A stretch of 64,000 nucleotides of DNA from Paraburkholderia solisilvae (lineage in GTDB: Bacteria; Pseudomonadota; Gammaproteobacteria; Burkholderiales; Burkholderiaceae): assembly GCF_902859875.1 (NCBI RefSeq), contig NZ_CADIKF010000004.1:169857-233856 (forward strand). Reading direction: 5' to 3'. The notes beneath the pieces are model-generated. The model had not been told where the DNA came from. It worked only from the letters and a program-made list of their open reading frames with translations, and did no database searches. Both the position numbers and the translations under genes were made by a program. Below are positions 43,134-54,974 of this stretch, piece by piece; the stretch's first letter is position 1; every line of letters begins with the position of its first letter.

Positions 43134-44527
43134 TTGACACCTTCGTTTGCTGCGGCGAGTCGACCCGGCACACCGCCGATCGATCCCGCCCCCATCGTGA
43201 TCACCACATCGCCCGCGCGCACGACGGCGGCCAGCGCTTCCGGCACTTCATCGACCGTTTCGACGAACACCGGTTCGATTTTTCCCGCGACGCGAATCGC
43301 GCGCGTGAGCGAACGCCCATCCGCCGCGACGATCGGCGCTTCGCCGGCCGCATACACTTCGGTCAGCACCAGCGCGTCGACCGTGGACAGCACCTTCACG
43401 AAGTCTTCGAAGCAATCGCGCGTGCGCGTGAAGCGATGCGGCTGGAACGCGAGCACGAGCCGCTTGTCCGGAAACGCGCCGCGCGCCGCCGCGATCGTCG
43501 CGGCCATTTCGACCGGGTGATGACCATAATCGTCGACCAGCGTGTACGCGCCGCCGTCCGCGACCGGCACCTCGCCATACCGTTGAAAACGCCGGCCGAC
43601 GCCATTGAATTCCGCGAGCGCCCGCTGAATATCGGCATCTTTCACTTCGAGTTCAGTCGCGATCGCGATCGCCGCGAGCGCGTTCTGCACGTTGTGCGTG
43701 CCGGGCAGATTCAGCACGATGTCGAGCGGCGCGGCGTCTTCGCGCATCGCGGTGAAATGCATCTGGCCTTCGCGCGCGATGACATTCACCGCGCGCACCT
43801 GCGCATCGGACGCAAAACCGTAACGGATGATCGGCTTCGACACGAACGGCAGAATCTCTTTCACGTTCGGATCGTCGACGCACAGCACCGCGATCCCGTA
43901 GAACGGCAGCCGGTGCGTGAATTCGATGAATGCCTGCTTGAGCCGCGCGAAGTCGTGCCCGTAGGTGTCCATGTGATCGGCGTCGATGTTCGTGATTACT
44001 TCGATCACCGGAAACAGGTTCAGGAACGATGCGTCCGATTCGTCCGCTTCGGCGACGATAAAGTCGCCCGTGCCCAGACGCGCATTCGCGCCCGCGCTGA
44101 TCAGCCGCCCGCCGATCACGAAGGTCGGATCGAGCCCGCCCGCGGCCAGCACGCTCGCCACCAGCGAGGTCGTGGTGGTCTTGCCGTGCGTACCGGCAAT
44201 CGCGATGCCCTGCTTCAGGCGCATCAGTTCCGCGAGCATCACCGCGCGCGGCACGATCGGGATGCGCCGGTGGCGCGCCGCGAGCACTTCGGGGTTGTCG
44301 CTGCGCACCGCCGTCGACACGACGACCGCATTCGCGCCATCGATGTTTTCCGGGTCATGCCCGATCGCGATGCGCGCGCCGAGCGCGGCGAGGCGCTCGG
44401 TCACCGCATTGCGCGTGAGATCCGAGCCGCTTACCTGATAGCCGAGATTGACGAGCACTTCCGCAATGCCGCTCATGCCGGCGCCGCCGATCCCGACGAA
44501 GTGAATATGTTTGACGATATGTTTCAT
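43130..44527 (-). CDS. murC: UDP-N-acetylmuramate-L-alanine ligase MurC
   Basis: A 465-residue Mur ligase that adds L-Ala to UDP-MurNAc. [17 protein letters not shown] is the UDP-binding motif, [19 protein letters not shown] the ATP P-loop, and [19 protein letters not shown] lies in the C-terminal domain. Both ends overlap neighbours by 4 bp (murG upstream, ddl downstream). Confidence 0.97.
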   Translation of the reverse strand: MKHIVKHIHFVGIGGAGMSGIAEVLVNLGYQVSGSDLTRNAVTERLAALGARIAIGHDPENIDGANAVVVSTAVRSDNPEVLAARHRRIPIVPRAVMLAELMRLKQGIAIAGTHGKTTTTSLVASVLAAGGLDPTFVIGGRLISAGANARLGTGDFIVAEADESDASFLNLFPVIEVITNIDADHMDTYGHDFARLKQAFIEFTHRLPFYGIAVLCVDDPNVKEILPFVSKPIIRYGFASDAQVRAVNVIAREGQMHFTAMREDAAPLDIVLNLPGTHNVQNALAAIAIATELEVKDADIQRALAEFNGVGRRFQRYGEVPVADGGAYTLVDDYGHHPVEMAATIAAARGAFPDKRLVLAFQPHRFTRTRDCFEDFVKVLSTVDALVLTEVYAAGEAPIVAADGRSLTRAIRVAGKIEPVFVETVDEVPEALAAVVRAGDVVITMGAGSIGGVPGRLAAANEGVK

Positions 44528-45654
44528 TGCTGACTTCCTTCCGGGACCGCCGCACCTTGCGCGGCGCCCGCTACGGTTGCGCAGATCTGCGCAACCTGTT
44601 CGGTCGCGTCGGGCTTGGCGAGCGACCGTGAACGCTTCGCCATTTCGAGCAGTGTTTCGCGTGTCTGGCCGCGCAGCCAGTCGGCAAGCTGTTCCGCCGA
44701 CAGGTCGCGCTGCTGCACGACGCGCGCCGCGCCGTGTTCGGCGAGAAACGCCGCGTTGGTGGTCTGGTGATCGTCGACTGCGTACGGAAACGGCACGAAG
44801 AACGCGGCGACACCGACCGCCGCGATCTCCGCGACCGTCATCGCGCCCGCACGGCAGATCACGAGATCCGCGTTCGCGTAAGCACTTGTCATGTCGTCGA
44901 TAAACGGCACCAGCTGCACGTCGGCTCCGGTTGCGATGCCCGCGGCTTCGTAGTTCGCGCGCAATGCTTCGATATGCTTTGCGCCCGCCTGATGCACGAT
45001 GCGCGGACGGGCGCCGTCAGCGAGTCGCGCGAGCGCGTTCGGCACCACTTCATTCAACGCGGCGGCGCCGAGACTGCCGCCGACCACGAGCACATTCAAC
45101 GGACCGCTTCGTGATGCATACCGTGCTTCGGGTGCCGGCACGCGCGCAAGTTCCTCACGAATCGGATTGCCCGTCCATTGCGCATGCGGCAGCGCATTCG
45201 GAAACGCGACGAGCACACGTTTCGCGAGTTTCGCGAGCACCTTGTTCGCGAGGCCCGCGACCGAATTCTGTTCGTGCAGCACGAGCGAGCGGCCCGACAG
45301 CCACGTCATCACGCCCGCCGGGAACGTGATGTAGCCGCCCATGCCGAGCACGACGTCCGGCTTCACGCGACGCAGCACCGCAAGACTTTGCGAACACGCG
45401 CGCAGCAGATTCACCGGCAGCATCAGTTTCGTTTTGACGCCTTTGCCGCGCAGGCCGCCGAAGCGCACGTACTCCATCGGAATGCCGTGCTTCGGCACGA
45501 GCGTCGCTTCCATCCCCGCCGGATTGCCGAGCCACACGACGCGCCAGCCCCACGCCTGCATCAGGTGCGCGACCGCGAGCCCCGGGAACACGTGTCCCCC
45601 GGTGCCGCCGGCCATCACCATCAGCGTGCGCGGATCGGTCGCAAGACGCGTCAT
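44524..45654 (-). CDS. murG: UDP-GlcNAc transferase MurG (lipid II synthesis)
   Basis: A 376-residue GT-B glycosyltransferase that converts lipid I to lipid II at the inner face of the membrane. The N-terminal [18 protein letters not shown] and the donor-site stretch [15 protein letters not shown] match the family. It overlaps ftsW and murC by 4 bp each. Confidence 0.97.
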   Translation of the reverse strand: MTRLATDPRTLMVMAGGTGGHVFPGLAVAHLMQAWGWRVVWLGNPAGMEATLVPKHGIPMEYVRFGGLRGKGVKTKLMLPVNLLRACSQSLAVLRRVKPDVVLGMGGYITFPAGVMTWLSGRSLVLHEQNSVAGLANKVLAKLAKRVLVAFPNALPHAQWTGNPIREELARVPAPEARYASRSGPLNVLVVGGSLGAAALNEVVPNALARLADGARPRIVHQAGAKHIEALRANYEAAGIATGADVQLVPFIDDMTSAYANADLVICRAGAMTVAEIAAVGVAAFFVPFPYAVDDHQTTNAAFLAEHGAARVVQQRDLSAEQLADWLRGQTRETLLEMAKRSRSLAKPDATEQVAQICATVAGAAQGAAVPEGSQQ

Positions 45655-46931
45655 ACCTTCCCTCCGCGCATCAGCACCCGGTTTTCATAGTCGACGCGCA
45701 TCAGCACCGCGACCGCGATGCAGTTCAGCAGAATGCCGGAGCCGCCGTAACTGACGAGCGGCAGCGTCAGGCCCTTGGTCGGCAGCAGACCGAGGTTCAC
45801 GCCCATATTGATAAAGGTCTGCGCACCGAACCAGATGCCGATGCCCTTCGCGACGAGGCCGGCGAACGTGCGGTCGAGCGCGAGCGCCTGGCGGCCGATC
45901 TCGAACGCGCGCCGCACGATCCAGTAGAACAGCAGGATCACGACCAGCACGCCGACGAAACCGAGTTCCTCGCCGATCACCGCGAGAATGAAGTCGGTAT
46001 GCGCTTCCGGCAGATAGTTGAGCTTTTCGACGCTGCCGCCGAGGCCGACGCCGAACCACTCGCCGCGGCCGAACGCGATCAGCGAATGCGTCAGCTGATA
46101 CGCCTTGCCCTGCGCGTAACGGTCGTCCCACGGGTCGAGGTACGCGAAAATCCGCTCGCGGCGCCACGGCGACGCCCACACCAGCAGCGTGAAGGTGCCC
46201 ACCGCGGTCGCCACGAGGCCGCCGAAAATCTTGCCGTTCACGCCGCCGAGGAACAGCACGCCCATCGCGATCGCGGCGATCACCATAAACGCGCCCATGT
46301 CCGGCTCGAGCAGCAGCAGCATGCCGACCACGCCGACCGCGAAGCCCATCGGCAAAAAGCCCTTCGCGAAGCTGTGCATGTATTCCTGCTTGCGCACCGT
46401 GTAGTTCGCCGCGTAAATCGTCACCGCGAGCTTCATGATTTCCGACGGCTGCATATTCGTGATGCCGAGCGGAATCCAGCGGCGCGCGCCGTTGACGCCC
46501 TTGCCGATATGCGGGATCAGCACGATCACCAGCGCGGCGAGCGCGATCAGGAAGAGCTTCGGCGCGTACTTGTCCCACGTCGAGATCGGAATACGGAACG
46601 TGACGATACCGGTCACCGCGCCGAGCACAACGAAGAGAATTTGCCGCACGAGGAACGCGTAGTCGCGATACGACGCGTATTTCGGCGAATCCGGCATCGC
46701 GATCGACGCCGAATACACCATTACGATGCCGAGCCCGAGCAGCGCGACGACGACCCACAGCAGCGAATGGTCGTAGTCGAGCATCCGCGAGCGCAGCGGC
46801 CGCACGCCGTTGACGGCGCTCGCGAGGCCGCCGCCGCTGCCGCGGCCCGCACCCGGCGACGATACCGATGCGCCGGCGACCGAGCCGCGCTGGCCGGTGA
46901 GGCGTGATCCGAAGCGTTCCGACCAGCTCAT
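45651..46931 (-). CDS. ftsW: Peptidoglycan glycosyltransferase FtsW
   Basis: A 426-residue SEDS polymerase that, with FtsI, builds septal peptidoglycan. About ten hydrophobic segments follow a Gly/Ser-rich cytoplasmic N-terminus of about 55 residues. Signature stretches include [34 protein letters not shown] and [20 protein letters not shown] 46931 overlaps the murD stop. Confidence 0.97.
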   Translation of the reverse strand: MSWSERFGSRLTGQRGSVAGASVSSPGAGRGSGGGLASAVNGVRPLRSRMLDYDHSLLWVVVALLGLGIVMVYSASIAMPDSPKYASYRDYAFLVRQILFVVLGAVTGIVTFRIPISTWDKYAPKLFLIALAALVIVLIPHIGKGVNGARRWIPLGITNMQPSEIMKLAVTIYAANYTVRKQEYMHSFAKGFLPMGFAVGVVGMLLLLEPDMGAFMVIAAIAMGVLFLGGVNGKIFGGLVATAVGTFTLLVWASPWRRERIFAYLDPWDDRYAQGKAYQLTHSLIAFGRGEWFGVGLGGSVEKLNYLPEAHTDFILAVIGEELGFVGVLVVILLFYWIVRRAFEIGRQALALDRTFAGLVAKGIGIWFGAQTFINMGVNLGLLPTKGLTLPLVSYGGSGILLNCIAVAVLMRVDYENRVLMRGGKV

Positions 46932-48442
46932 ATCATCGTCCCCCGTTCGGCGGCCAGCTCTTCGACCGTGCCGCGGAATACCGCCGCACGGTGCGCATAG
47001 CCGTTAAACATGTCGAAGCTCGCACACGCCGGCGACAGCAACACCGCGTCGCCCGGCTGCGCGAGTGCAGCCGCGGCGCGCGTCGCTTCCTCGAGCGTCG
47101 CGTGATCGGCGAGCGCGATGCCGGTGTCCGCGAGCGCGGCGCGGATGCGCGGCGCGTCGCGGCCGATCAGCATCACTGCGCGGCACCAGCGCGTGACCGG
47201 CGCGGCGAGCGGCTCGAAATCCTGGCCCTTGCCGTCGCCGCCGGCGATCAGCACGATGCGCTGCGCGAGACCGTCGAGCGCCGCGACCGTCGCCCCCACA
47301 TTGGTGCCCTTGCTGTCGTCGACGTAATCGACGCCGTCGAGCGACGCGATCAGTTCGACGCGATGCGGCTCGCCGCGGTATTCGCGCAAGCCGTGCAGGA
47401 GCGGCGCGCCCGGCAGGCCGATCGCGCGCGCGAGCGCGAATGCGGCGAGCGCATTCGCAGCGTTGTGCAGACCGCGGATGCGTAGCGCGTCGGCGGGCAT
47501 CAGGCGCTTCAATGCGATATTCGGCGGCGTCGTGGCTTCGCTCTTGCGGCGACGCGTAGTGGTCGGTTCGTCGGCTGCGTCGTGGTCTTCGGCAACCACC
47601 AGCCACAGCATGCCGTTATCGCGCAGCAAGCCGAAGTCGCCGTTGCGGGTCGGCTCGTTCACGCCGAACGTCACCATGCGCGCGGCGCTGTCCGCGGCCG
47701 GCGCGAGCGCCATCACGCGCGCGTCGTCGCGGTTCAGCACGCGCACCGTGTGCGCACCGAAGATGCGGCCTTTGGCGGCCGCGTACGCGTCGAGCCCGCC
47801 GTGCCAGTCGAGATGGTCCTGCGTGATGTTCAGCACGACCGCCGCATCGGGCGAAAACGTATGCGCGGTTTCCAGCTGGAAGCTCGACAGTTCGAGCACC
47901 CAGATCTCCGGCAACGCGGTGTTGTCGATCGCTTCGCTCAGTTTGTCGAGCGCGGCCGGGCTGATGTTGCCCGCCACCGCGACCTTCTTGCCCGCGCGCG
48001 CGCACAGCAGGCCGGTGAGGCTCGTCGTGGTGGTCTTGCCGTTGGTGCCGGTAATCGCAATCACCTTCGGCGCGTAGCCGCTTTCGCCGAGCGTCTGCAA
48101 CGCCTGCGCGAAAAATTCGAGCTCGCCCCACACCGGAATGTCGCGCTCGCGCGCGGCGGTGATCAGCGGCAGCAGATCGGCGGCCAGCGGCGACAGCCCC
48201 GGGCTGATCGCGACCAGCTCGACGCCTTCGAGCAGCACCGGCGAGAACGGGCCGCCGACGAAATCCGCGTCGACCTGATGCGCTTCGAGCGCGGACAGAT
48301 TCGGCGGCACCTCGCGCGTGTCGGCGATGCGCAGGCGGCAACCGTGCCGCGCGCACCAGCGCGCCATCGCGAGGCCCGATTCACCGAGCCCCAGCACGAG
48401 CACCATCGGCTTTTGCCGATCCCGAAACTTCTCGCCGAACAT
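46928..48442 (-). CDS. murD: UDP-MurNAc-L-Ala-D-Glu ligase MurD
   Basis: A 504-residue Mur ligase adding D-Glu. [19 protein letters not shown] is the Rossmann motif, [15 protein letters not shown] the P-loop, and [17 protein letters not shown] lies in the C-terminal domain. It is longer than E. coli MurD (438 aa), mainly through a charged insertion (about residues 285-325, [17 protein letters not shown]). It starts 30 bp after mraY. Confidence 0.96.
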   Translation of the reverse strand: MFGEKFRDRQKPMVLVLGLGESGLAMARWCARHGCRLRIADTREVPPNLSALEAHQVDADFVGGPFSPVLLEGVELVAISPGLSPLAADLLPLITAARERDIPVWGELEFFAQALQTLGESGYAPKVIAITGTNGKTTTTSLTGLLCARAGKKVAVAGNISPAALDKLSEAIDNTALPEIWVLELSSFQLETAHTFSPDAAVVLNITQDHLDWHGGLDAYAAAKGRIFGAHTVRVLNRDDARVMALAPAADSAARMVTFGVNEPTRNGDFGLLRDNGMLWLVVAEDHDAADEPTTTRRRKSEATTPPNIALKRLMPADALRIRGLHNAANALAAFALARAIGLPGAPLLHGLREYRGEPHRVELIASLDGVDYVDDSKGTNVGATVAALDGLAQRIVLIAGGDGKGQDFEPLAAPVTRWCRAVMLIGRDAPRIRAALADTGIALADHATLEEATRAAAALAQPGDAVLLSPACASFDMFNGYAHRAAVFRGTVEELAAERGTMI

Positions 48443-48472
48443 CGCTTGCTTTCCCTTTTGCTGCTTAACGCA

Positions 48473-49642
48473 TTAACGCAACTTGAGCGTGGACAAACCG
48501 AATAGGCACAACATCAACGTGATGATCCAGAAACGCACGACCACCTGCGTTTCTTTCCACCCGGACAACTCGAAGTGGTGATGCAGCGGCGCCATCTTGA
48601 AGATGCGCCGGCCTTCGCCGTAACGGCGCTTCGTATATTTGAACCACGTGACCTGCAGCATCACGGAAAGCGTTTCGGCGACAAAGATGCCGCCCATAAT
48701 GAAAAGCACGATCTCCTGGCGCACGATCACCGCGACCGTGCCGAGCGCGCCGCCGAGCGCAAGCGCGCCGACGTCGCCCATAAACACCTGCGCGGGGTGC
48801 GTGTTGTACCAGAGGAACGCGAGTCCGGCTCCGCCGATCGCGGAGCAGAAAATCAGCAGTTCGCCCGCGCCGGGAATATGCGGGAACAGCAGATACTTCG
48901 AATAGACCGAACTGCCCATCACGTAAGCGAACACGCCGAGCGACGCGCCGACCAGCACGACCGGCATGATCACGAGACCGTCGAGGCCGTCGGTCAGATT
49001 CACCGCATTGCTCGCGCCGACAATCACCAGATACGTAAGCGCGATAAAGCCCCATACGCCGAGCGGATAGGTAATCGACTTGAGAAACGGCAACATCAGA
49101 TCCGCGCGCGCGGGCAGCCCCATCGACAAACCGCTGCGCACCCACGCCATAAACAGGTCGAACACGCGCACATTGCTCGCCTCGGACACGCTGAACGCGA
49201 GGTACACGGCGGCGAAAATGCCGATCACCGATTGCCAGAAATACTTCTCGCGCGACGACATCCCGCGCGGGTCCTTGTAGACGACCTTCCGGTAGTCGTC
49301 GACCCAGCCGATGATGCCGAAGCCGAACGTGACGAGCATCACGATCCAGATAAAGCGGTTCGTCAGATCGGCCCACAGCAGCGTCGACACCGCGATGCCG
49401 ATCAGGATCAGCACGCCGCCCATGGTCGGCGTGCCCGATTTGACGAGGTGCGATTGCGGACCGTCCTTGCGGACTGCCTGGCCGACCTTCATGGCGGTCA
49501 GCTTGCGAATCACCCACGGGCCGCACACGAGGCCGATCAGCAATGCGGTGATCGTCGCGGCAACTGCGCGAAACGTGAGGTAACTGACCACGCGCAAAAA
49601 GCTTGCGTCATTCTGCAGCCATTGCGCCAGCGCCACTAGCAT
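48473..49642 (-). CDS. mraY: Phospho-MurNAc-pentapeptide transferase MraY
   Basis: A 389-residue, ten-helix membrane enzyme making lipid I on undecaprenyl phosphate. [37 protein letters not shown] and [15 protein letters not shown] carry the catalytic Asp residues. ATG 49642 ([10 protein letters not shown]) has AGAAGG upstream and is the family start; the frame extends 16 codons further into the murF 3' end. The gap to murF is 16 bp. Confidence 0.97.
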   Translation of the reverse strand: MLVALAQWLQNDASFLRVVSYLTFRAVAATITALLIGLVCGPWVIRKLTAMKVGQAVRKDGPQSHLVKSGTPTMGGVLILIGIAVSTLLWADLTNRFIWIVMLVTFGFGIIGWVDDYRKVVYKDPRGMSSREKYFWQSVIGIFAAVYLAFSVSEASNVRVFDLFMAWVRSGLSMGLPARADLMLPFLKSITYPLGVWGFIALTYLVIVGASNAVNLTDGLDGLVIMPVVLVGASLGVFAYVMGSSVYSKYLLFPHIPGAGELLIFCSAIGGAGLAFLWYNTHPAQVFMGDVGALALGGALGTVAVIVRQEIVLFIMGGIFVAETLSVMLQVTWFKYTKRRYGEGRRIFKMAPLHHHFELSGWKETQVVVRFWIITLMLCLFGLSTLKLR

Positions 49643-49658
49643 GCGGTTCCCTTCTCTT

Positions 49659-51086
49659 TCAATGTGCGGCGGGCCTGTCGCCCGTCGCATCGGTTTGTGG
49701 ACTTGTCAAGGCGTCCACCACGCGCTCCATCTGCATGAAGCGCGAGCCTTTCACCAGAAATGTGGCCGAAGCCGTGAAGCCTGCCTGCTGCAATTGCGCG
49801 ACGAGCGCGGCCGGATCGGCTGCGTGGTGCGCGGACGGACCGTATGCCGCACACGCGTCGCGCGATGCGTCGCCCATTGCGTACAGCGCGTCGATGCCGC
49901 GCTCGTTCGCGTACGCACCGATTTCGCGATGAAACGCCGGGCCGTCGTCGCCGACCTCGCCCATATCGCCCATCACCAGCACGCGCGGCGCGCGTTGCGT
50001 CGCGAGCACGTCGATTGCCGCGCGCATCGAGTCCGGGTTCGCGTTATATGTGTCGTCGATCACCATCGCGCCCGCGAATGCGCCGAGCGCCGCGCGCTTC
50101 ACCTGCAAGCGGCCCTTCACGGCGCCGAACGCTTCGAGGCCGCGCCGGATTGCATCGAGCGGCACGCCGGCAGCCAGCGCGGCGGATGTCGCCGCGAGCG
50201 CGTTGCGCGCGTTGTGCGCGCCGAGCACTTGCAGTGTCACGTCGAGATGACCGTCCGGCGTGTCGATGCTGAGCCGGCTGCCGTCGAAGCGGCCGGTCAC
50301 GGCGGCTTCGGTGATGCATTCGTCGGAGTTCAGCGCGAAGTCGATCACGCGGTTGCCGGTCGCGGCGACGCGCCAGATGCCGGCGTATTGATCGTCGGCG
50401 GGAAACACCGCGATGCCGTCCGGCGTCAGCGCGTGAATCACGCTCGCATGTTCGAGCGCGACCGCTTCGACCGTCGCCATAAATTCCTGATGCTCGCGCT
50501 GCGCGTTATTGACGACCGCGACAGTCGGCTCCGCGATCTTCGCAAGCAGTTGCGTCTCGCCGGGATGATTCATGCCGAGCTCGACGACCGCGAGCCGGTG
50601 CGCTTCGCTGAGACGCAGCAGCGTGAGCGGCAGACCGACGTCGTTATTGAAGTTGCCCGCGGTCGCAAGACGCGACGCGGCGCCGACCGCAGCCGAGAAG
50701 ATCGACGCGATCATTTCCTTGACCGTCGTCTTGCCGTTGCTGCCGGTGACCGCGACGAGCGGCATCGGGAAGCGCCGGCGCCAGCCGCGCGCGAGCGCGC
50801 CGAGCGCGACGCGCGTATCCGCGACGCGCAAGGCGGGCACCCGCCAGTCGTCCGGCGTACGGGTGACCAGCACCGCGCTTACCTGACGGGTCGCGACATC
50901 CGGCAGGAAGTCGTGCGCGTCGAAGCGTTCGCCTTTGAGCGCCACGAACAGGTCGCCCGGGCCGGCCGTGCGGCTGTCGGTCGACACGCGCTCGAACGTC
51001 GCCGCGCCGTCGCCGACGACGATGGCGCCCTGTATCAGCGCGGCGGCTTCTTGCAGCGAGAACATCGCGACACCTGGTCCGCTCAT
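49659..51086 (-). CDS. murF: UDP-MurNAc-tripeptide D-Ala-D-Ala ligase MurF
   Basis: A 475-residue Mur ligase completing the pentapeptide. The P-loop is [20 protein letters not shown] and the C-terminal domain contains [20 protein letters not shown] 51086 overlaps the murE stop and has GGAGGTG just upstream; a second Met seven codons later is also possible. Confidence 0.97.
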   Translation of the reverse strand: MSGPGVAMFSLQEAAALIQGAIVVGDGAATFERVSTDSRTAGPGDLFVALKGERFDAHDFLPDVATRQVSAVLVTRTPDDWRVPALRVADTRVALGALARGWRRRFPMPLVAVTGSNGKTTVKEMIASIFSAAVGAASRLATAGNFNNDVGLPLTLLRLSEAHRLAVVELGMNHPGETQLLAKIAEPTVAVVNNAQREHQEFMATVEAVALEHASVIHALTPDGIAVFPADDQYAGIWRVAATGNRVIDFALNSDECITEAAVTGRFDGSRLSIDTPDGHLDVTLQVLGAHNARNALAATSAALAAGVPLDAIRRGLEAFGAVKGRLQVKRAALGAFAGAMVIDDTYNANPDSMRAAIDVLATQRAPRVLVMGDMGEVGDDGPAFHREIGAYANERGIDALYAMGDASRDACAAYGPSAHHAADPAALVAQLQQAGFTASATFLVKGSRFMQMERVVDALTSPQTDATGDRPAAH

Positions 51087-52639
51087 TCGCCACCTCCGCG
51101 TGCTTGCGTCGCGCGCGCGGCCAGCGCAAGCCGCGCATGGTCCTGATCCGAAAACGCGCGCTTTCTGCCCATGATTTCCTGGGTCGCTTCGTGGCCTTTG
51201 CCCGCGAGCACGATCACGTCCTCGCGCGCCGCGCTGCGAATTGCCTGCAAGATCGCGCTCGCACGGTCTTCGATACAGCGCGCTTTCGACGGCTGCGCCA
51301 TGCCCGCGAGAATCTGGTCGATGATGTTTTGCGGATCTTCGCTGCGCGGGTTGTCGCTCGTGACGACCGTGCCGTCGGCGCAGCGCTCGGCGATCGCGCC
51401 CATCAGCGGGCGCTTGGTCGCATCGCGGTCGCCGCCGCAGCCGAACATGCAGATCAGCCCGCCGCCGCGCGTTTGCGCAATCGGGCGCAGCGCGGCGAGC
51501 GTCTTCTCCAGCGCATCGGGCGTGTGCGCGTAGTCGATCACGACGAGCGGCTCGTCGTTCTGCAGGCGGCCGCCGAGGCGCTGCATGCGGCCGTCGACCG
51601 GTTCGAGCTTCGCCAGTTCGGCGAGCGCGGCGTCGAACGGCACGTCAGCGGCAAGCAGTGCGCCGAGCACGCCGAGCAGATTGCTGACGTTGAACGCGCC
51701 GAGCGTGCCGACTTCGAGGTCGGCGCGGCCCCAATCGGACACCAGATGAAACGCCGTGCCGGTCGCGGTCGCGCGCACGTCGCTCGCGATCAGCGCCGCG
51801 TCCGCCAGCAGCGCGCTCACGTCCGGCGTGCCCGCTGCGCCTTCGAGCGAATAGGCGATGGTGCGTGCGCGCCCTTTCGTGTTCGCGAGCAGACGGCGGC
51901 CCGCGTGGTCATCGGCGTTGATCACCGCGACGCGCAGTTCCGGCCACGCGAAAAGACGCGCTTTCGCAGCCTCGTATGCGGCGAACGTGCGGTGATAGTC
52001 GAGATGGTCCTGCGTCAGGTTCGTGAAGACCGCGATATCGAACGCGGTGCCGTTCACGCGCCCCTGATGCAATGCGTGCGACGATACTTCCATGGCGACC
52101 GCCTGCGCGCCCGCGCCGCGCAGTTGCGCGAGACTGCGCTGCAGTTGCGGCGCGTCCGGCGTCGTAAAGCCGGTGTGCACGAGGCGCCCCGGCATGCCAC
52201 TGCCGAGCGTGCCGATCACCGCGCACGGCGTGCCGAGCGCCGACAGCGCGGCCGCGATCCATTGCGTGCACGACGTCTTGCCATTCGTGCCGGTCACGCC
52301 GACCACGCGCATCGCATCGCTCGGGTCACCGTACCATGCGCTGGCAATCGAACCGGCGAGCACGTCGAGCGCCGGCACCGCATGCGCGAGCGGCGCCGTG
52401 GGCGTCACCGCCAGGTTTTCCGGCTGATACAGCACCGCGACGGCGCCGCGCTCGATTGCTTTGCCGATAAACGCCCGGTTGTCCGCGCCGTCCACCGCGT
52501 ACGCGAGAAAAGCGTCCCCCGCGGCCAGCGTGCGCGTGTCCGCATGCAGATGCGCGGCCGGCTTCACGCGCGCGCGCAACCACGCGAGTGCGTCTTCGAT
52601 TGACCGGCGCGACGGATGGGCGGTGCGCAGCAGGCTCAT
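51083..52639 (-). CDS. murE: UDP-MurNAc-L-Ala-D-Glu:meso-DAP ligase MurE
   Basis: A 518-residue Mur ligase. VGVTGTNGKTSCTQWIAAAL is the P-loop, and TSDNPRSEDPQNIIDQ carries the DNPR motif that selects meso-diaminopimelate over lysine, as expected for a Gram-negative. The start ATG 52639 overlaps the ftsI TGA; the frame remains open far upstream through ftsI in another register, but that part is antisense-like shadow without conservation. Confidence 0.97.
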   Translation of the reverse strand: MSLLRTAHPSRRSIEDALAWLRARVKPAAHLHADTRTLAAGDAFLAYAVDGADNRAFIGKAIERGAVAVLYQPENLAVTPTAPLAHAVPALDVLAGSIASAWYGDPSDAMRVVGVTGTNGKTSCTQWIAAALSALGTPCAVIGTLGSGMPGRLVHTGFTTPDAPQLQRSLAQLRGAGAQAVAMEVSSHALHQGRVNGTAFDIAVFTNLTQDHLDYHRTFAAYEAAKARLFAWPELRVAVINADDHAGRRLLANTKGRARTIAYSLEGAAGTPDVSALLADAALIASDVRATATGTAFHLVSDWGRADLEVGTLGAFNVSNLLGVLGALLAADVPFDAALAELAKLEPVDGRMQRLGGRLQNDEPLVVIDYAHTPDALEKTLAALRPIAQTRGGGLICMFGCGGDRDATKRPLMGAIAERCADGTVVTSDNPRSEDPQNIIDQILAGMAQPSKARCIEDRASAILQAIRSAAREDVIVLAGKGHEATQEIMGRKRAFSDQDHARLALAARATQARGGGE

Positions 52640-54600
52640 CGCACGACTCCCGGATGATTCTTCACGTCGCTCGAGATCGTCATTTTCTTCGCGGCCGTAC
52701 GGGTCGCGATTTTCGCGGCGAACTTCTTCGCGCCACCGCTGTTGCTCGCGCTGTTTGCGCGATTCGACTCGACGACGCGTTTTGCACCATCCTTCGCCGC
52801 GCCGTTCGCCGCATCGACGCCGTTCGTATTGGACGCGAGTTCGCTTACCGCATGCGTGTCGTCCGACACGACCATCTGCTTGATCGGCATGTCGGGCGGC
52901 ACGTTCAGCGAGCGCAGCGTGTCGCCGGCGATCGCCGAGAACACCGGACCCGACACCTGACCGCCGAAGTGGCTGCCCGCGGTCGGCTCGTCGACCGACA
53001 CCGCGACGACGATGCGCGGATTCGGCATCGGCGCCATGCCGACAAACGACGCGCGGTACCGCGATTTGTCGTAACCGTGACCGGAGTGCTTGTACGCGGT
53101 GCCGCTCTTGCCGCCGACGCGATAGCCGGGCACCGCCGCATCCGGCGACGTGCCGGCCGGCGACACGACGGCCTCGAGCATCGCACGCACTTCGCGCGCG
53201 GTGGTCGGCGAAAACACTTGCGTGCCGGCGGCCGGCTGGTCGCCCGGCGTGCGGAAAATCGAAATCGGCATGATCTGGCCGTCGTGCGCGATCGCGGTGT
53301 ACGCACGCCCGAGCTGGAACAGCGACGCCGACAGGCCGTAACCGTAGGACATGGTCGCCTGCTCGATGCGGCGCCAGCTCTTCCACGGACGCAGGCGGCC
53401 CGCCGCCGCGCCTGGAAAACCGACCTTCGGCGCCTGGCCGAGACCGATGCTGGTATACATGTTCCACATCTCTTCGGGCTTGAGCTGCATCGCGATCTTG
53501 GTCGCGCCGATGTTGCTCGACTTCTGGATCACGCCGGCTACGGTCAGCGTGCCGAACGCGCTGTCGTCGGTGATCGTCGCACCGTCGAGGACAAAACGTC
53601 CCGGCCCCGTATCCACCAGTGTAGTCGGCGACACGCGGTGCAGATCGAGTGCGAGCGAGATCGTGAACGGCTTCATGATCGAGCCCGGCTCGAACACGTC
53701 GGTCAGGATGCGGTTGCGCAACTGCTCACCGGTCAGGCGCGTGCGGTCGTTCGGGTTGTACGTCGGATAATTGACGAGCGCGAGCACTTCGCCGGTGCGC
53801 ACGTCGATCACCATCGCGGCGCCCGCTTTCGCCTTGAACTTCTGCACCGCCGCTTTCAGGTTCGTGTAAGCGATGTATTGAATCTTGCTGTCGATCGCCA
53901 GTTCGATGTCGTTGCCGTTGTGCGGCACGACCTGCTCGTCGACGTCCTCGATGATGTGCCCCATCCGGTCCTTGATCACGCGGCGGCTGCCGGGCATCCC
54001 GGCGAGCAGCTTCTGGTCGCCGAGTTCGATGCCTTCCTGGCCTTCGTCCTCGACGTTCGTGAAGCCGATCAGATGCGCGGTGATCTCGCCTTCCGGATAG
54101 AAACGCTTGTATTCGTTGCGCTGATAGACGCCCGGAATGTCGAGCGCCGCGACCTGCGCGGCGACGTCGACCGGCACCTGGCGCTTCACGTAGACGAAGG
54201 TCTTGTCTTCGGACAGCTTCGCGCGCAGTTCCTTGTCCGACATGTCGAGCAGCGTGCCGAGCTGGTGCAGCTTGTCCGCGCCGAGATCGTCGGGCACCGA
54301 CTCCGGAATCGCCCAGATCGCTCGCACCGGCAGGCTCGTCGCGAGCACGAGGCCGTTGCGATCGAGAATCTTGCCGCGCGTGGCCGGCAGCTCGATGGTG
54401 CGCTGATAGCGACTCTCGCCCTGCTTCTGATAGAACGCGTTGCCCGGCCCCTGAATCCAGAACGCCCGTCCGGCCAGCGCGACGAACGCCATGAAAAGCA
54501 GGAACACGACGAGCTTCGAGCGCCACATCGGCAGGCGCACCGACAGAATCGGGTTCGCGGAGAACGCGACGCTTTTGCGATTCGACGATTTCTTCATCAT
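52636..54600 (-). CDS. ftsI: Septal transpeptidase FtsI (PBP3)
   Basis: A 654-residue class B penicillin-binding protein. One N-terminal helix (about residues 28-48, KLVVFLLFMAFVALAGRAFW) is followed by a PBP dimer domain (ELPATRGKILDRNGLVLATS) and a transpeptidase domain with SxxK in EPGSIMKPFTI, SxN in KSSNIGATK and KSGT in VGGKSGTAYK. The C-terminal 80 residues are a Lys/Ala/Asn-rich tail. ATG 54600 overlaps the ftsL stop; a second ATG follows immediately. Confidence 0.97.
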   Translation of the reverse strand: MMKKSSNRKSVAFSANPILSVRLPMWRSKLVVFLLFMAFVALAGRAFWIQGPGNAFYQKQGESRYQRTIELPATRGKILDRNGLVLATSLPVRAIWAIPESVPDDLGADKLHQLGTLLDMSDKELRAKLSEDKTFVYVKRQVPVDVAAQVAALDIPGVYQRNEYKRFYPEGEITAHLIGFTNVEDEGQEGIELGDQKLLAGMPGSRRVIKDRMGHIIEDVDEQVVPHNGNDIELAIDSKIQYIAYTNLKAAVQKFKAKAGAAMVIDVRTGEVLALVNYPTYNPNDRTRLTGEQLRNRILTDVFEPGSIMKPFTISLALDLHRVSPTTLVDTGPGRFVLDGATITDDSAFGTLTVAGVIQKSSNIGATKIAMQLKPEEMWNMYTSIGLGQAPKVGFPGAAAGRLRPWKSWRRIEQATMSYGYGLSASLFQLGRAYTAIAHDGQIMPISIFRTPGDQPAAGTQVFSPTTAREVRAMLEAVVSPAGTSPDAAVPGYRVGGKSGTAYKHSGHGYDKSRYRASFVGMAPMPNPRIVVAVSVDEPTAGSHFGGQVSGPVFSAIAGDTLRSLNVPPDMPIKQMVVSDDTHAVSELASNTNGVDAANGAAKDGAKRVVESNRANSASNSGGAKKFAAKIATRTAAKKMTISSDVKNHPGVVR

Positions 54601-54974
54601 CGTGCGCCTCCGCGGGCGCCTGCCGCTTCTGCCGGTCGCGCCGGCCGCGCGTTCAGCGGCGCGGATGCCTCCGACGTCGGAACCGGCGCGTCTTCGGCTT
54701 TCGCCGCGCCCGGATCGAGCACCACGTATTGCGTGCGGCCGGTCGTGGCCGGCTGCATCTTCAGGGAGTCGGTGGCGAGCTGCTCGATGCGCGAAGTCTT
54801 CGACAACGCGCTTTGCTGATATTGAAGCTGCGAATAATCCTGCTGCAACTGGCGCTCCTGGCTTTGCGCGCGCTGCAGCTGGATGAAGATCTGGCGCTGC
54901 TGGTTCGTCGCGTTCACGACCGACAGCGCACAGCCCATCACGACAATCAGCAGGAAGATATTGAGACGGTTCAT
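54597..54974 (-). CDS. ftsL: Cell division protein FtsL
   Basis: A 125-residue bitopic protein with an N-terminal helix ([19 protein letters not shown]) and a coiled coil rich in Gln (about residues 24-65) that pairs with FtsB. The C-terminal 45 residues are Ala/Pro-rich and probably disordered. It overlaps rsmH and ftsI by 4 bp each. Confidence 0.93.
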   Translation of the reverse strand: MNRLNIFLLIVVMGCALSVVNATNQQRQIFIQLQRAQSQERQLQQDYSQLQYQQSALSKTSRIEQLATDSLKMQPATTGRTQYVVLDPGAAKAEDAPVPTSEASAPLNARPARPAEAAGARGGAR

